NCBI GenBank assembly: GCA_020063545.1
Contig: JAGUUF010000057.1
Span: 1 to 30,673 of the forward strand
DNA length: 30,673 bases
Direction of reading: 5' to 3'
DNA from: Cytophagales bacterium
GTDB taxonomy: Bacteria > Bacteroidota > Bacteroidia > Cytophagales > Cyclobacteriaceae
Positions within the stretch are counted from its first letter, which is position 1, and each line of letters opens with the position of its first letter. Positions 23,371 to 30,673 of the stretch are shown here, piece by piece. The notes under the pieces are model-generated. The model was not told the DNA's origin. It worked only from the letters and a program-made list of their open reading frames with translations, and did no database searches. The position numbers and the translations under genes are program-made.

Positions 23371-25071
23371 GTGGAAAGGCGCTGGCTTAATAAACCAATG
23401 CCGTCTGCCGCGCAGATTAAAATGCTGGGCAAGGAGTTGAACATTAACCCTTACCTTACCGCCATTTTGTTGCAACGCGGTATTGACAGTGTTGAGTCGG
23501 CCAGGAAATTCTTCCGTCCATCGCTTAACGAACTGCACGATCCGTTTTTAATGCGGGATATGGACCAGGCGGTTGACCGCCTGAAAAAAGCGATTGATAC
23601 CCATGAGAAAATTTTGATTTATGGCGATTATGATGTGGACGGAACCACAGCCGTAGCATTGGTGTACAACTACCTCAGTTCATTTTACAACAATTGCCAG
23701 GTGTATATTCCCGATCGCAATAAGGAAGGCTATGGTGTATCCAAAGCGGGGGTAGAGTATGCCGGGGCAAATAACATAACGCTGATTATCGCCCTTGATT
23801 GCGGCATTAAAGCCTCCGACATGGTGGTGCTGGCCAACAGTAAGGGAATTGATTTTATCATTTGCGACCATCACCTGCCTGATGACGAAATACCCCATGC
23901 TGCTGCCGTGCTGGATCCAAAGCGCAGCGACTGCACGTATCCGTTTAAGGAGTTAAGCGGCTGCGGCCTTGGCTTTAAACTGATGCAGGCCTTTGCAAAG
24001 CGGTACAAAACCGAGCATGACGTATACCAGTACCTGGATTTGGTTGCGGTAAGCATTGCTTCGGACATTGTACCGATTACCGGAGAAAACCGCATCTTAT
24101 CCTATTTCGGGATAAAAAAACTCAACGAAAATCCGTTGCCGGGACTAAAAGCACTCAAGGAAATTTCAGTGTTAAAGCACGACCTTGACGTTTCCGGTAT
24201 TGTGTTTACCCTTGGCCCCCGCATCAATGCCGCAGGCCGGGTTGCCCACGCCAGTGCGGCAGTTGAGTTGCTTATTTCAAAAACAGAAGCCCAGGCTGCC
24301 GAACTTGCACAACAGGTTAACAGCAAAAATGATCTTCGTAAAGAATTTGACCTGAGTATAACCGAAGAAGCACTTGCCATGATTGAGGATGACGATTTCC
24401 TCAGGCACGCCCGTTCAACCGTGTTATTCAAAAACACCTGGCACAAAGGAGTAATCGGCATTGTGGCATCGCGCTGCATTGAAAAGTTTTACCGGCCAAC
24501 GGTAATCTTAACCGAGTCGAATGGAAAAATAACCGGTTCGGCCCGGAGTGTTAATGGTTTTGATTTATACCAGGCAATTGAAAGGTGCAGCGATCTGCTG
24601 GAGAAATTCGGAGGACATAAATATGCGGCCGGCCTTACGATGGAAAAGGAAAACCTGGAGGCATTCAGGCAGCGCTTCGAAGAAGTGGTTAGTAACTCGA
24701 TAACCGATGAACAGTTAACCCCTGTAATCGAAGTGGATGTGCCCGTGAAGTTTGATGCCATTACGCCACGCTTTGTAAACATATTGAAGCAAATGGCCCC
24801 GTTTGGGCCTGAAAATCACAAACCCGTATTTGAGGCACGAAATGTGTCTGTGTTCAATGCACTTTCAAGCTTTAAAGACAAGCATCTGCGTTTCCTCGCA
24901 AAACAGGAAGGGAACAACAACGTGTTGCAGGCAGTAGCCTTCGATTTGGCCGAGTATTATGATCGGCTGGCAGCCGGAAGAAGTTTCAGCATGGTGTTTA
25001 CTGTTGAAGAGAATGTGTATAATGGGAATACGGGCATTCAACTGCGCGTTAAGGATATTAAATTTGATTGA
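23371..25071 (+). CDS. recJ: Single-stranded-DNA-specific exonuclease RecJ
   Basis: A 5'-3' exonuclease on single-stranded DNA used in RecF-pathway recombination, mismatch repair and base-excision repair. The 566-residue length fits. DHH-family motifs: YGDYDVDGTTA (84-94), ALDCG (141-145) and CDHHLPDDE (165-173, the DHH triad); the DHHA1 part contains GPRINAAGRVAHA, and the C-terminal OB-like region FGPENHKPVFEARNV follows. The start is GTG 23371, 2 bases after the upstream stop; no ATG closer to the family N-terminus is available. It runs into lptB with a 6-base gap. Confidence 0.95.
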   Translation: MERRWLNKPMPSAAQIKMLGKELNINPYLTAILLQRGIDSVESARKFFRPSLNELHDPFLMRDMDQAVDRLKKAIDTHEKILIYGDYDVDGTTAVALVYNYLSSFYNNCQVYIPDRNKEGYGVSKAGVEYAGANNITLIIALDCGIKASDMVVLANSKGIDFIICDHHLPDDEIPHAAAVLDPKRSDCTYPFKELSGCGLGFKLMQAFAKRYKTEHDVYQYLDLVAVSIASDIVPITGENRILSYFGIKKLNENPLPGLKALKEISVLKHDLDVSGIVFTLGPRINAAGRVAHASAAVELLISKTEAQAAELAQQVNSKNDLRKEFDLSITEEALAMIEDDDFLRHARSTVLFKNTWHKGVIGIVASRCIEKFYRPTVILTESNGKITGSARSVNGFDLYQAIERCSDLLEKFGGHKYAAGLTMEKENLEAFRQRFEEVVSNSITDEQLTPVIEVDVPVKFDAITPRFVNILKQMAPFGPENHKPVFEARNVSVFNALSSFKDKHLRFLAKQEGNNNVLQAVAFDLAEYYDRLAAGRSFSMVFTVEENVYNGNTGIQLRVKDIKFD

Positions 25072-25077
25072 TTACCA

Positions 25078-25830
25078 ATGGTATTGCGAGCCGAGAATCT
25101 TGTAAAAAAATATAAAACCCGTACCGTGGTTGACCATGTATCGGTGCAGGTGGGCCAGGGTGAAATTGTAGGATTACTCGGGCCCAATGGGGCCGGCAAA
25201 ACCACATCTTTTTACATGATTGTGGGCCTGATAAAACCCAACGAAGGAAAAATTTTTCTTGATTCCGAGGAGATTACGCAATTGCCCATGTACCAGCGTG
25301 CCCGTAAAGGCATAGGGTACCTGGCCCAGGAGGCCTCTGTTTTCAGAAAGCTTACCGTTGAGGAAAACATTATGGCCGTTTTGGAAATGCGCGATACAAC
25401 AAAGCAGCAGCAAAAAGAAAAAGTTGATCAGTTGATAGAAGAATTCAGTTTGCATAAGGTGCGCAAAAGTTTGGGCATGTCGCTTTCGGGCGGGGAGCGC
25501 AGGCGAACTGAAATTGCACGGGCATTGGCCGTAGATCCGAAATTTGTGTTGCTCGATGAGCCCTTTGCCGGAGTTGACCCGATTGCCGTTGAAGAAATTC
25601 AGTCTATCGTAGCCAAACTCAAAAATAAAAACATCGGTATTCTCATTACCGACCACAATGTGGACGAAACCCTATCCATTACCGACAGGGCCTACCTGAT
25701 GGTGGACGGTAAATTGTTTAAATCGGGAACGGCCCAGGAGCTTGCCAATGATCCCCAAGTTCGAAAAGTTTACCTCGGACAAAACTTTGAGTTGCGTAGA
25801 GCAAAAGTTACCATGTCCGATAACCGGTAG
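25078..25830 (+). CDS. lptB: LPS-export ABC transporter ATP-binding protein LptB
   Basis: The ATPase of LptB2FGC, which pulls lipopolysaccharide from the inner membrane toward the outer membrane. The 250-residue length fits. Walker A GPNGAGKTT (35-43), the Q-loop region YLAQEASVFRKLTVEENI (typical of LptB), signature LSGGERRRTEIARAL (136-150), Walker B FVLLDEPFAGVDP (156-168) and a switch histidine in ITDHNVDET. The starting ATG is 6 bases after recJ, a gene order seen in other Bacteroidota as well, to my recollection. Confidence 0.94.
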   Translation: MVLRAENLVKKYKTRTVVDHVSVQVGQGEIVGLLGPNGAGKTTSFYMIVGLIKPNEGKIFLDSEEITQLPMYQRARKGIGYLAQEASVFRKLTVEENIMAVLEMRDTTKQQQKEKVDQLIEEFSLHKVRKSLGMSLSGGERRRTEIARALAVDPKFVLLDEPFAGVDPIAVEEIQSIVAKLKNKNIGILITDHNVDETLSITDRAYLMVDGKLFKSGTAQELANDPQVRKVYLGQNFELRRAKVTMSDNR

Positions 25831-25855
25831 CGCTGCCGTGTCGCCTTACTTTCTG

Positions 25856-25863
25856 TATATTTG
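25856..25863 (+). promoter_or_regulatory. Probable -7 box of the GH3-family gene
   Basis: TATATTTG matches TAnnTTTG exactly, 16 bases before the ATG of the GH3-family gene, which would leave a very short leader. No TTTG is found at the -33 position. Confidence 0.4.
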
Positions 25864-25879
25864 AAATCCTGCTTTACCT

Positions 25880-27403
25880 ATGGGCCTGCTCAATTCAATA
25901 CTCACCTGGGTGATGAAAAAGCGCATTCACCAGATGGAGCTTTTCATGAAATATCCGCATGAAGTCCAGGAAGAGCTTTTTAAAAAACTCATTCAGGCGG
26001 GCAAATCAACCGAATTTGGAAAAGCGTTTGACTTCGGAAGCATCGAGAATTATGAACAATACAGTCAGCGTGTTCCGGTGCACACTTACGAGCAGCTTTA
26101 TCCGTACATCGAGCGGCTGATGCGCGGTGAGCAGCATATCCTTTGGCCAACTGAAATAAAATGGTTTTCAAAATCCTCGGGCACAACCAATGCGCGAAGC
26201 AAGTTTATCCCGGTTTCTTATGAAGCGCTGGAGGACTGTCATTTTAAAGGGGGCAAGGACATGCTCTCCATGTATGTAAACAACTATCCGAACACTAAAA
26301 TTTTTGATGGAAAAGGGCTTGCTGTTGGCGGCAGCCACCAGGTAAACGAAAATGATCCCACGGCTTCATCGTACTATGGTGATGTGTCGGCTGTAATTAT
26401 GCAAAACCTGCCGGTGTGGGCCGAGTTCATCCGCACACCCAAACTGGAAACGGCCCTGATGAGCAACTGGGAAGAAAAAATCGAAAAACTTGCCAGAGAA
26501 ACTTCGATGGAGAACGTTACCAACATTGCCGGTGTGCCCACCTGGACCATTCTTCTTATTCAACGCGTTGTTGAGTTGACCGGAAAGAAAAATATCATGG
26601 AAGTGTGGCCTAACCTGGAAACATTTTTTCATGGAGCAGTTTCGTTTAAGCCCTACCGCAACTTATTTCATGATCTTATCCCAAATCCAAACATGGTGTA
26701 TTGGGAGATTTACAATGCCAGCGAAGGATTTTTCGGCATCCAGGACAGGAGCAATTCAGACGAACTGCTGCTGATGCTTGACTACGGAATTTATTATGAA
26801 TTTATAGCAATGGATGATGCATCGGGTGCTAACCAGAACGTTATTCCGTTGTGCGATGTGGAAGTTGGTAAAAACTATGCCATGGTTATTACCACCAATG
26901 CCGGTTTGTGGCGCTATAACATTGGCGATACCGTTAAATTTACCTCGCTTTCACCCTACCGGATAAAAATATCAGGAAGAACCAAACAGTTTATCAATGC
27001 GTTTGGCGAGGAAGTAATTGTTGAGAATGCCGAAACAGCCATTACCAGGGCTTGCGAAGCCACCGGGGCCATTATTGATAATTTTACCGCGGCACCGGTA
27101 TTCCTGGAAGCAAATAAAAAGGGCGGCCACGAGTGGATCATCGAATTCAGAAACAAACCGGCTGATCTTGCTGAGTTTACGCATATCCTGGATACAACAA
27201 TACGACAAATCAACAGTGATTACGATGCCAAACGGTCGCACGATTTGGCGTTGGTGGCTCCTAAAATTCACAGCGTGGAACCGGGTACGTTTTATAACTG
27301 GATGAAAAAGCGCGGAAAACTTGGCGGACAGAATAAAGTGCCCAGACTTGCAAATACAAGAGAGTATGTTGAGGACATACTGACTATGATTAGTAACGGG
27401 TAG
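25880..27403 (+). CDS. GH3-family acyl-adenylate-forming protein
   Basis: A 507-residue member of the GH3 superfamily. In plants GH3 enzymes adenylate carboxylic acids such as auxin or jasmonate and join them to amino acids. The ATP-binding SSGTTNARSKFIPVS (about 98-112), the motif YNASEGFFGIQ and the hinge region LWRYNIGDTVKFT are visible, so adenylation chemistry is likely. Bacterial members are common in Bacteroidota; I know of no clear substrate. No signal peptide is present. It converges with the PepSY gene; the 80 bases between them hold no clear terminator. Confidence 0.88.
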   Translation: MGLLNSILTWVMKKRIHQMELFMKYPHEVQEELFKKLIQAGKSTEFGKAFDFGSIENYEQYSQRVPVHTYEQLYPYIERLMRGEQHILWPTEIKWFSKSSGTTNARSKFIPVSYEALEDCHFKGGKDMLSMYVNNYPNTKIFDGKGLAVGGSHQVNENDPTASSYYGDVSAVIMQNLPVWAEFIRTPKLETALMSNWEEKIEKLARETSMENVTNIAGVPTWTILLIQRVVELTGKKNIMEVWPNLETFFHGAVSFKPYRNLFHDLIPNPNMVYWEIYNASEGFFGIQDRSNSDELLLMLDYGIYYEFIAMDDASGANQNVIPLCDVEVGKNYAMVITTNAGLWRYNIGDTVKFTSLSPYRIKISGRTKQFINAFGEEVIVENAETAITRACEATGAIIDNFTAAPVFLEANKKGGHEWIIEFRNKPADLAEFTHILDTTIRQINSDYDAKRSHDLALVAPKIHSVEPGTFYNWMKKRGKLGGQNKVPRLANTREYVEDILTMISNG

Positions 27404-27483
27404 AGTGGGCGGGATATGCTGTGGAGGACGGAAGAACCTGATCGGTAACCGTATGGTTCAAATTATGATTTAGGTAGCAATGG

Positions 27484-28050
27484 CTATCGCTTTTTTTGGT
27501 TTCTGATCCGGATAGGATTATACCACAAAAAGAACCCGGTAATCGTTAACAACAGCAGGCTAAGCCCCGTAAGCGTGGTGTACGTGAGTTTGATTTGCCC
27601 ATCGCTGGTGTTAAAGATGAAGTCGAGAATTGAGCCATCATGGATTTGCTCAATGATGTCGGAGGTACGGGTATTCACCGCCAGTACTTTTCCGGTGGTG
27701 CAGTCCAGCTGGATCTCGGTGTAATGATTTTTGAAAACGAATTTTACAATTCCTTTATCCGGGCGTGCATCAATACGGTCCAGTGCTGGCGAGGGATTTT
27801 CAGGCAGTGAATCGCGTAATGTTTTCAGTGCAAGGGTATGCAGGCTGTCGTACGAAAGCCAGTCCTTCATATTGATAGAAATACCTTTTTCTGTTTTCGG
27901 AAGGATCAATCCGCCTGAATGTTTTTTCCAGCCCAACAACAGTCCGGTAACGGAGATGAAGAAGAAAAAAATGAAGAGAAACGTACCTATCCACTTATGG
28001 ATTTTCCGGTAAAAGCGCGTGGTGCGGGCGATGTTTTTTCCTTCGTTCAT
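27484..28050 (-). CDS. PepSY-domain membrane protein
   Basis: A 188-residue protein with an N-terminal cytoplasmic start (RFYRKIHKWIGTFLFIFFFFISVTG, first helix about 20-40), an external PepSY-like domain (about 50-150, ALDRIDARPDKGIVKFVFKN and IQLDCTTGKVLAVNTRTSD), and a second helix near 160-178 ending in a basic tail (IRIRNQKKR). The IHKWIG and FFLWYNP pieces are typical of PepSY-associated transmembrane proteins, which often sit beside TonB-dependent receptors for iron or heme and are thought to help reduce or handle the metal. It is 55 bases downstream of the receptor with a long palindrome in between. Confidence 0.85.
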   Translation of the reverse strand: MNEGKNIARTTRFYRKIHKWIGTFLFIFFFFISVTGLLLGWKKHSGGLILPKTEKGISINMKDWLSYDSLHTLALKTLRDSLPENPSPALDRIDARPDKGIVKFVFKNHYTEIQLDCTTGKVLAVNTRTSDIIEQIHDGSILDFIFNTSDGQIKLTYTTLTGLSLLLLTITGFFLWYNPIRIRNQKKR

Positions 28051-28064
28051 TCTTAATTATTATT

Positions 28065-28099
28065 CAGACCTGTCAGGTTTGAAAAACCTGACAGGTCTG
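28065..28099. repeat. 15-bp perfect palindrome, REP-like or terminator hairpin
   Basis: CAGACCTGTCAGGTT, loop TGAAA and AACCTGACAGGTCTG form a perfect 15-bp hairpin between the receptor and PepSY genes. There is no strong T run on the minus strand (AATAATAATTAAG follows). From memory, hairpins built on ACCTGTCAGGT/ACCTGACAGGT recur between genes in many Bacteroidota genomes; only one copy lies in this window. It may weaken transcription into the PepSY gene or stabilise the receptor mRNA. Confidence 0.8.
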
Positions 28100-28104
28100 A
28101 GTGT

Positions 28105-30327
28105 TTAAATTTTAAACCGCAAGGTAACAATTGCGTTGCGGGCGGGTGCCGATATCCCGGAAGAGTACGGGCGGTATCGCCTGTCGAGTATGTTTTCAAT
28201 TCCGGCATCAACGGTAATATATTTCGCTGCCTGAAAAGAGGTTTTAAGGTTCAGCGTCCACCACGATGGCGCGTACGGATTGCCGTTAGCGTCTTTCGCA
28301 TATAGGTGGCTATCGGCTCGTTCGGATAGCGCCAGGTTATCATAACTGATTTCTCCGTTATAAACCGTGTACAGGTCAACTTGTAAAGTATTCCACGAGA
28401 AAATCAGGTGCGTTGCGCCAAACAACGGGGCAACGTGGGTGGGCGAATAGGTTTCGGTAATGCCCGGATAGGTTTCTTTTCCTTTTTGAAAATTTAAATG
28501 GGAGGTAAGTAACCAGTAACGGGCGATATTCCATCGCAGGCCAACCTGAAACCCGGCAACTTTTACCGAACTGATATTCTGCTGGGAGAGTACATGACTA
28601 TATACTCCATCAAAAAAAATGCTGTCTTCACCATTAAACGTTCCGGCAGCACGGGCAATGGCATTATCAATAACGGTGTAGTAAGCAGCAACATCCAGTT
28701 CAAATTTATCAATCCGCCCTGTTGTTCCGACTTCAGCACTATACGCCATTTCCGGTTTAAGGTCAGGATTGGGAACCACCACGCTTCCGGGTTGCGAATC
28801 AAACACTTTACCGATGTCATCCACATTCGGAGCACGAAAACCGGATGAAAGGTTGGTATAAAATTTCCAATCCGGGTTCGGATTGTAAACCAGTCCCAAA
28901 CTGCCGTTAAGCGCGGTGTTGTTCAGGCTTGCGGATGTAAACGGAAAATCAAAGAGGGCGGTGTCGTAAGTTGCTTCTGTTTGCACATGGGTAACACGCA
29001 CACTTCCATTGATTAAAAACTGATCGTTAAGTTTGTGCCGCATACTGGCATACCCGGCAACGGATTTCCAGGTTGACCCATCAGGGTAGCGGGTAGTAGC
29101 TGTCGACCTGTTGCCATTGTTCACGTTTTCACGAAAGGCGGTTGAACTTACTCTGTTTTTTACATACTCCAAACCATAGAAAAGCTTGGTGCGATCAGAA
29201 AGGTCTTTATCCATATCGGCATTGACGGAAAGCGCCTTTACATTTTCAAAACGATTGGTACGGTTAGCCGACCCAAAATTTCGGGTATGCCGGCTTTCGT
29301 CATAATCCTGGTAAGCTGCCGAGAACCGGGCATGATCCCACAAACCAATTGATTTATCCACTGTAGCCTGCAGGTGGTGCATCTGCCACTTTTGCGGGCC
29401 ATAGTACCACTCGGCACTCACAAAGTTTCCGCCAGAATTTTTCAGGATTAACCGGTCGTACCGGGGCACATCGGAGGTTTTGGAGTAGTGAAAAGCATAC
29501 GTCAACGTAATGTTCTCAGCCATACGAAAAGCCAGTTTTTGCAAAACATTTTCCTGGCTGTAACCGGTAGGTACCTGAAGCCTTGGGTTGCTGTTCACAA
29601 ATACAGAATCGGTGTTGTTTATTCTTCGCTGAAAATCTGGCCGGAGGTATTCATCCGGTCCGTTGCTGCCCATGAGTAAATCGTCATAGTCGGAATGGGT
29701 ATAAGCCCCGGCCCATGACCACTTTTTTGACCCAAGTTTAAAGTTCAGGTGATTGGTAGCTTCATTGTTAGCTGATGAGAAGCGGCTAAATGCATAAGCA
29801 TTGAACTGCAGTTTGTTATTTTCAGAAAAGCGGGGCGTTAACGTATGGAAGTCCATCACCCCGCCAATAGCATCGCTGCCGTAAATTACTGAGCCAGGAC
29901 CGAAAATTACCTCGGACTCATCGACCGTGCTGGCATCAAGCGAGATGACGTTTTGCACGTTTCCGCTGCGAAAGATAGCGTTGTTCATACGTACGCCATC
30001 AATTACCAGCAATACACGGCTGGCAGCAAAGCCGCGAATCATGGGGCTGCCACCACCCAGCTGACTTTTCTGGATGAACACCTGGTTTGATGCACCAAGT
30101 AAATCAGCAGCCGTTTGCGGATTCTGAAACTGAATGGTAGCCGAACTTATTTTTGCAACGCGGTTGGGAACTTCGCGGATGTTCTGCTCCCAACGGCTGG
30201 CTGAAACTATGGTTTCGTCAAGAATAAAATTTTTTGGATTGATGTAAGTCGTATCCTTTTGCTCCTGGGCATGAACTGGAAGGGAATACGCCCACATCAA
30301 TACCATTATGGTAATGATGTGTTTCAT
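28105..30327 (-). CDS. TonB-dependent outer-membrane receptor, heme/siderophore type
   Basis: A 740-residue outer-membrane receptor. Signal peptide 1-20 ends in VHAQ. A TonB-box-like segment (DETIVSASRWEQNIREVP) leads directly into the plug domain (GGGSPMIRGFAASRVLLVID, VIFGPGSVIYGSDAIGGVMD), with no CarboxypepD-like extension. The 22-stranded barrel follows, with FRAPNVDDIGKVFD and the terminal strand NAIVTLRFKI. The plug resembles hemoglobin/heme receptor families such as HmuR, so iron or heme uptake is the best guess; the typical heme-ligand motif was not confirmed by eye, and copper or vitamin uptake is not excluded. Upstream in its direction lies a partial unknown gene, downstream the PepSY gene. 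Confidence 0.92.
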   Translation of the reverse strand: MKHIITIMVLMWAYSLPVHAQEQKDTTYINPKNFILDETIVSASRWEQNIREVPNRVAKISSATIQFQNPQTAADLLGASNQVFIQKSQLGGGSPMIRGFAASRVLLVIDGVRMNNAIFRSGNVQNVISLDASTVDESEVIFGPGSVIYGSDAIGGVMDFHTLTPRFSENNKLQFNAYAFSRFSSANNEATNHLNFKLGSKKWSWAGAYTHSDYDDLLMGSNGPDEYLRPDFQRRINNTDSVFVNSNPRLQVPTGYSQENVLQKLAFRMAENITLTYAFHYSKTSDVPRYDRLILKNSGGNFVSAEWYYGPQKWQMHHLQATVDKSIGLWDHARFSAAYQDYDESRHTRNFGSANRTNRFENVKALSVNADMDKDLSDRTKLFYGLEYVKNRVSSTAFRENVNNGNRSTATTRYPDGSTWKSVAGYASMRHKLNDQFLINGSVRVTHVQTEATYDTALFDFPFTSASLNNTALNGSLGLVYNPNPDWKFYTNLSSGFRAPNVDDIGKVFDSQPGSVVVPNPDLKPEMAYSAEVGTTGRIDKFELDVAAYYTVIDNAIARAAGTFNGEDSIFFDGVYSHVLSQQNISSVKVAGFQVGLRWNIARYWLLTSHLNFQKGKETYPGITETYSPTHVAPLFGATHLIFSWNTLQVDLYTVYNGEISYDNLALSERADSHLYAKDANGNPYAPSWWTLNLKTSFQAAKYITVDAGIENILDRRYRPYSSGISAPARNAIVTLRFKI

Positions 30328-30361
30328 TTGATTTTATAAGTGATACTGAATAGAAAATCGT

Positions 30362-30383
30362 ATCAACTGCTTAATCAGTTGAT
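30362..30383. promoter_or_regulatory. Hairpin between the partial gene and the TonB receptor
   Basis: ATCAACTG, loop CTTAAT, CAGTTGAT form an 8-bp stem. A TTTTTG run follows on the plus strand, but the neighbouring genes run on the minus strand, where only a weak ATTTTC tail follows. It may be a terminator of the partial gene or a 5' leader structure of the receptor mRNA. Confidence 0.4.
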
Positions 30384-30403
30384 TTTTGTGAACGAAGCGT
30401 GAG

Positions 30404-30673
30404 TTAATTACGCGGTGGCGGATTTAGAACCGCCAATGAAACAGCATATTGCGGCAAATGATATGCGATTGTTGACTTTGCTGCAACCGCAGAAAAAAAC
30501 GAGAACTGAAACTGAGGAACAAGAAAAGTAAGCGACAGAAACTGGTGAATGGATTGCGGCATCGGTTTTGAATCCTGGTGAGCCCGGCTTGACACGGCAT
30601 CCAAGAAAGCCAGCAGGCTGTCTTCGGCCTCATCGTGCAGGCACCATACGGTTACGTTTCCATCATTAACCTC
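30404..30673 (-). CDS. C-terminal part of an unknown small protein (cut by window edge)
   Basis: Reading in from the right edge on the minus strand gives an open frame of 89 codons (EVNDGNVTVWCLHDEAEDSL at its visible start) ending in TAA at 30404. The frame is open to the edge, so the N-terminus lies outside the window. The end (FSFFSAVAAKSTIAYHLPQY ... LNPPPRN) resembles, in style, short Bacteroidota proteins that precede TonB-dependent metal receptors and end in a PP-containing tail. That is only a hint. I recognise no domain. It lies 76 bases upstream of the receptor gene, in the same direction. Confidence 0.55.
   Translation of the reverse strand, partial: EVNDGNVTVWCLHDEAEDSLLAFLDAVSSRAHQDSKPMPQSIHQFLSLTFLVPQFQFSFFSAVAAKSTIAYHLPQYAVSLAVLNPPPRN

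Overview
The window looks like a chromosomal stretch of a Bacteroidota bacterium, most probably of the Cytophagales type. The signs are a SusC-style TonB-dependent receptor, a PorE-like OmpA/PD40 lipoprotein, the PG_1098-type methyltransferase, a DksA-like protein with a degenerate zinc finger, a bacterial GH3 protein, and several matches to the Bacteroidota -7 promoter box TAnnTTTG. Most genes are housekeeping or envelope genes, densely packed and on both strands.

Left part (1-6473): the 5' part of mfd on the minus strand, cut by the window edge; a two-helix membrane protein; a THUMP-like SAM methyltransferase and asd on the minus strand separated by a clear terminator; then a secreted lamin-tail-domain protein diverging from asd across a 17-nt palindrome made of two back-to-back -7 boxes.

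Middle left (6614-14994): a tight minus-strand run with a penicillin-acylase-type lipoprotein, a MntA/HepT toxin-antitoxin pair and a DUF885 hydrolase; then a plus-strand run with a DksA-like protein carrying a histone-H1-like tail, scpB and an RluB-type pseudouridine synthase with a long basic tail; then an orphan 7TM histidine kinase.

Centre (15013-15627): tRNA-Phe with its promoter, followed by a compact cassette. A 72-bp element (3' end of tRNA-Phe, hairpin and terminator) occurs twice as a direct repeat, and the 392-bp period encloses a small GIY-YIG endonuclease gene. One copy is attached to a tRNA-like T-arm remnant that is interrupted by two hairpins. This is the most unusual part of the window and looks like a minimal tRNA-associated nuclease element.

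Right part (15674-30673): a membrane Fe-S protein and CCG-domain partner, a protein family often mislabelled as an ABC ATPase, the PorE-like lipoprotein, fumC, a secreted coiled-coil/SPOR-like protein, a secreted glycine-rich collagen-like protein, recJ, lptB, a GH3-family acyl-adenylating enzyme, and a minus-strand uptake unit: partial unknown gene, TonB-dependent receptor, 15-bp palindrome, PepSY membrane protein. No CRISPR array, insertion sequence, prophage or rRNA was seen.
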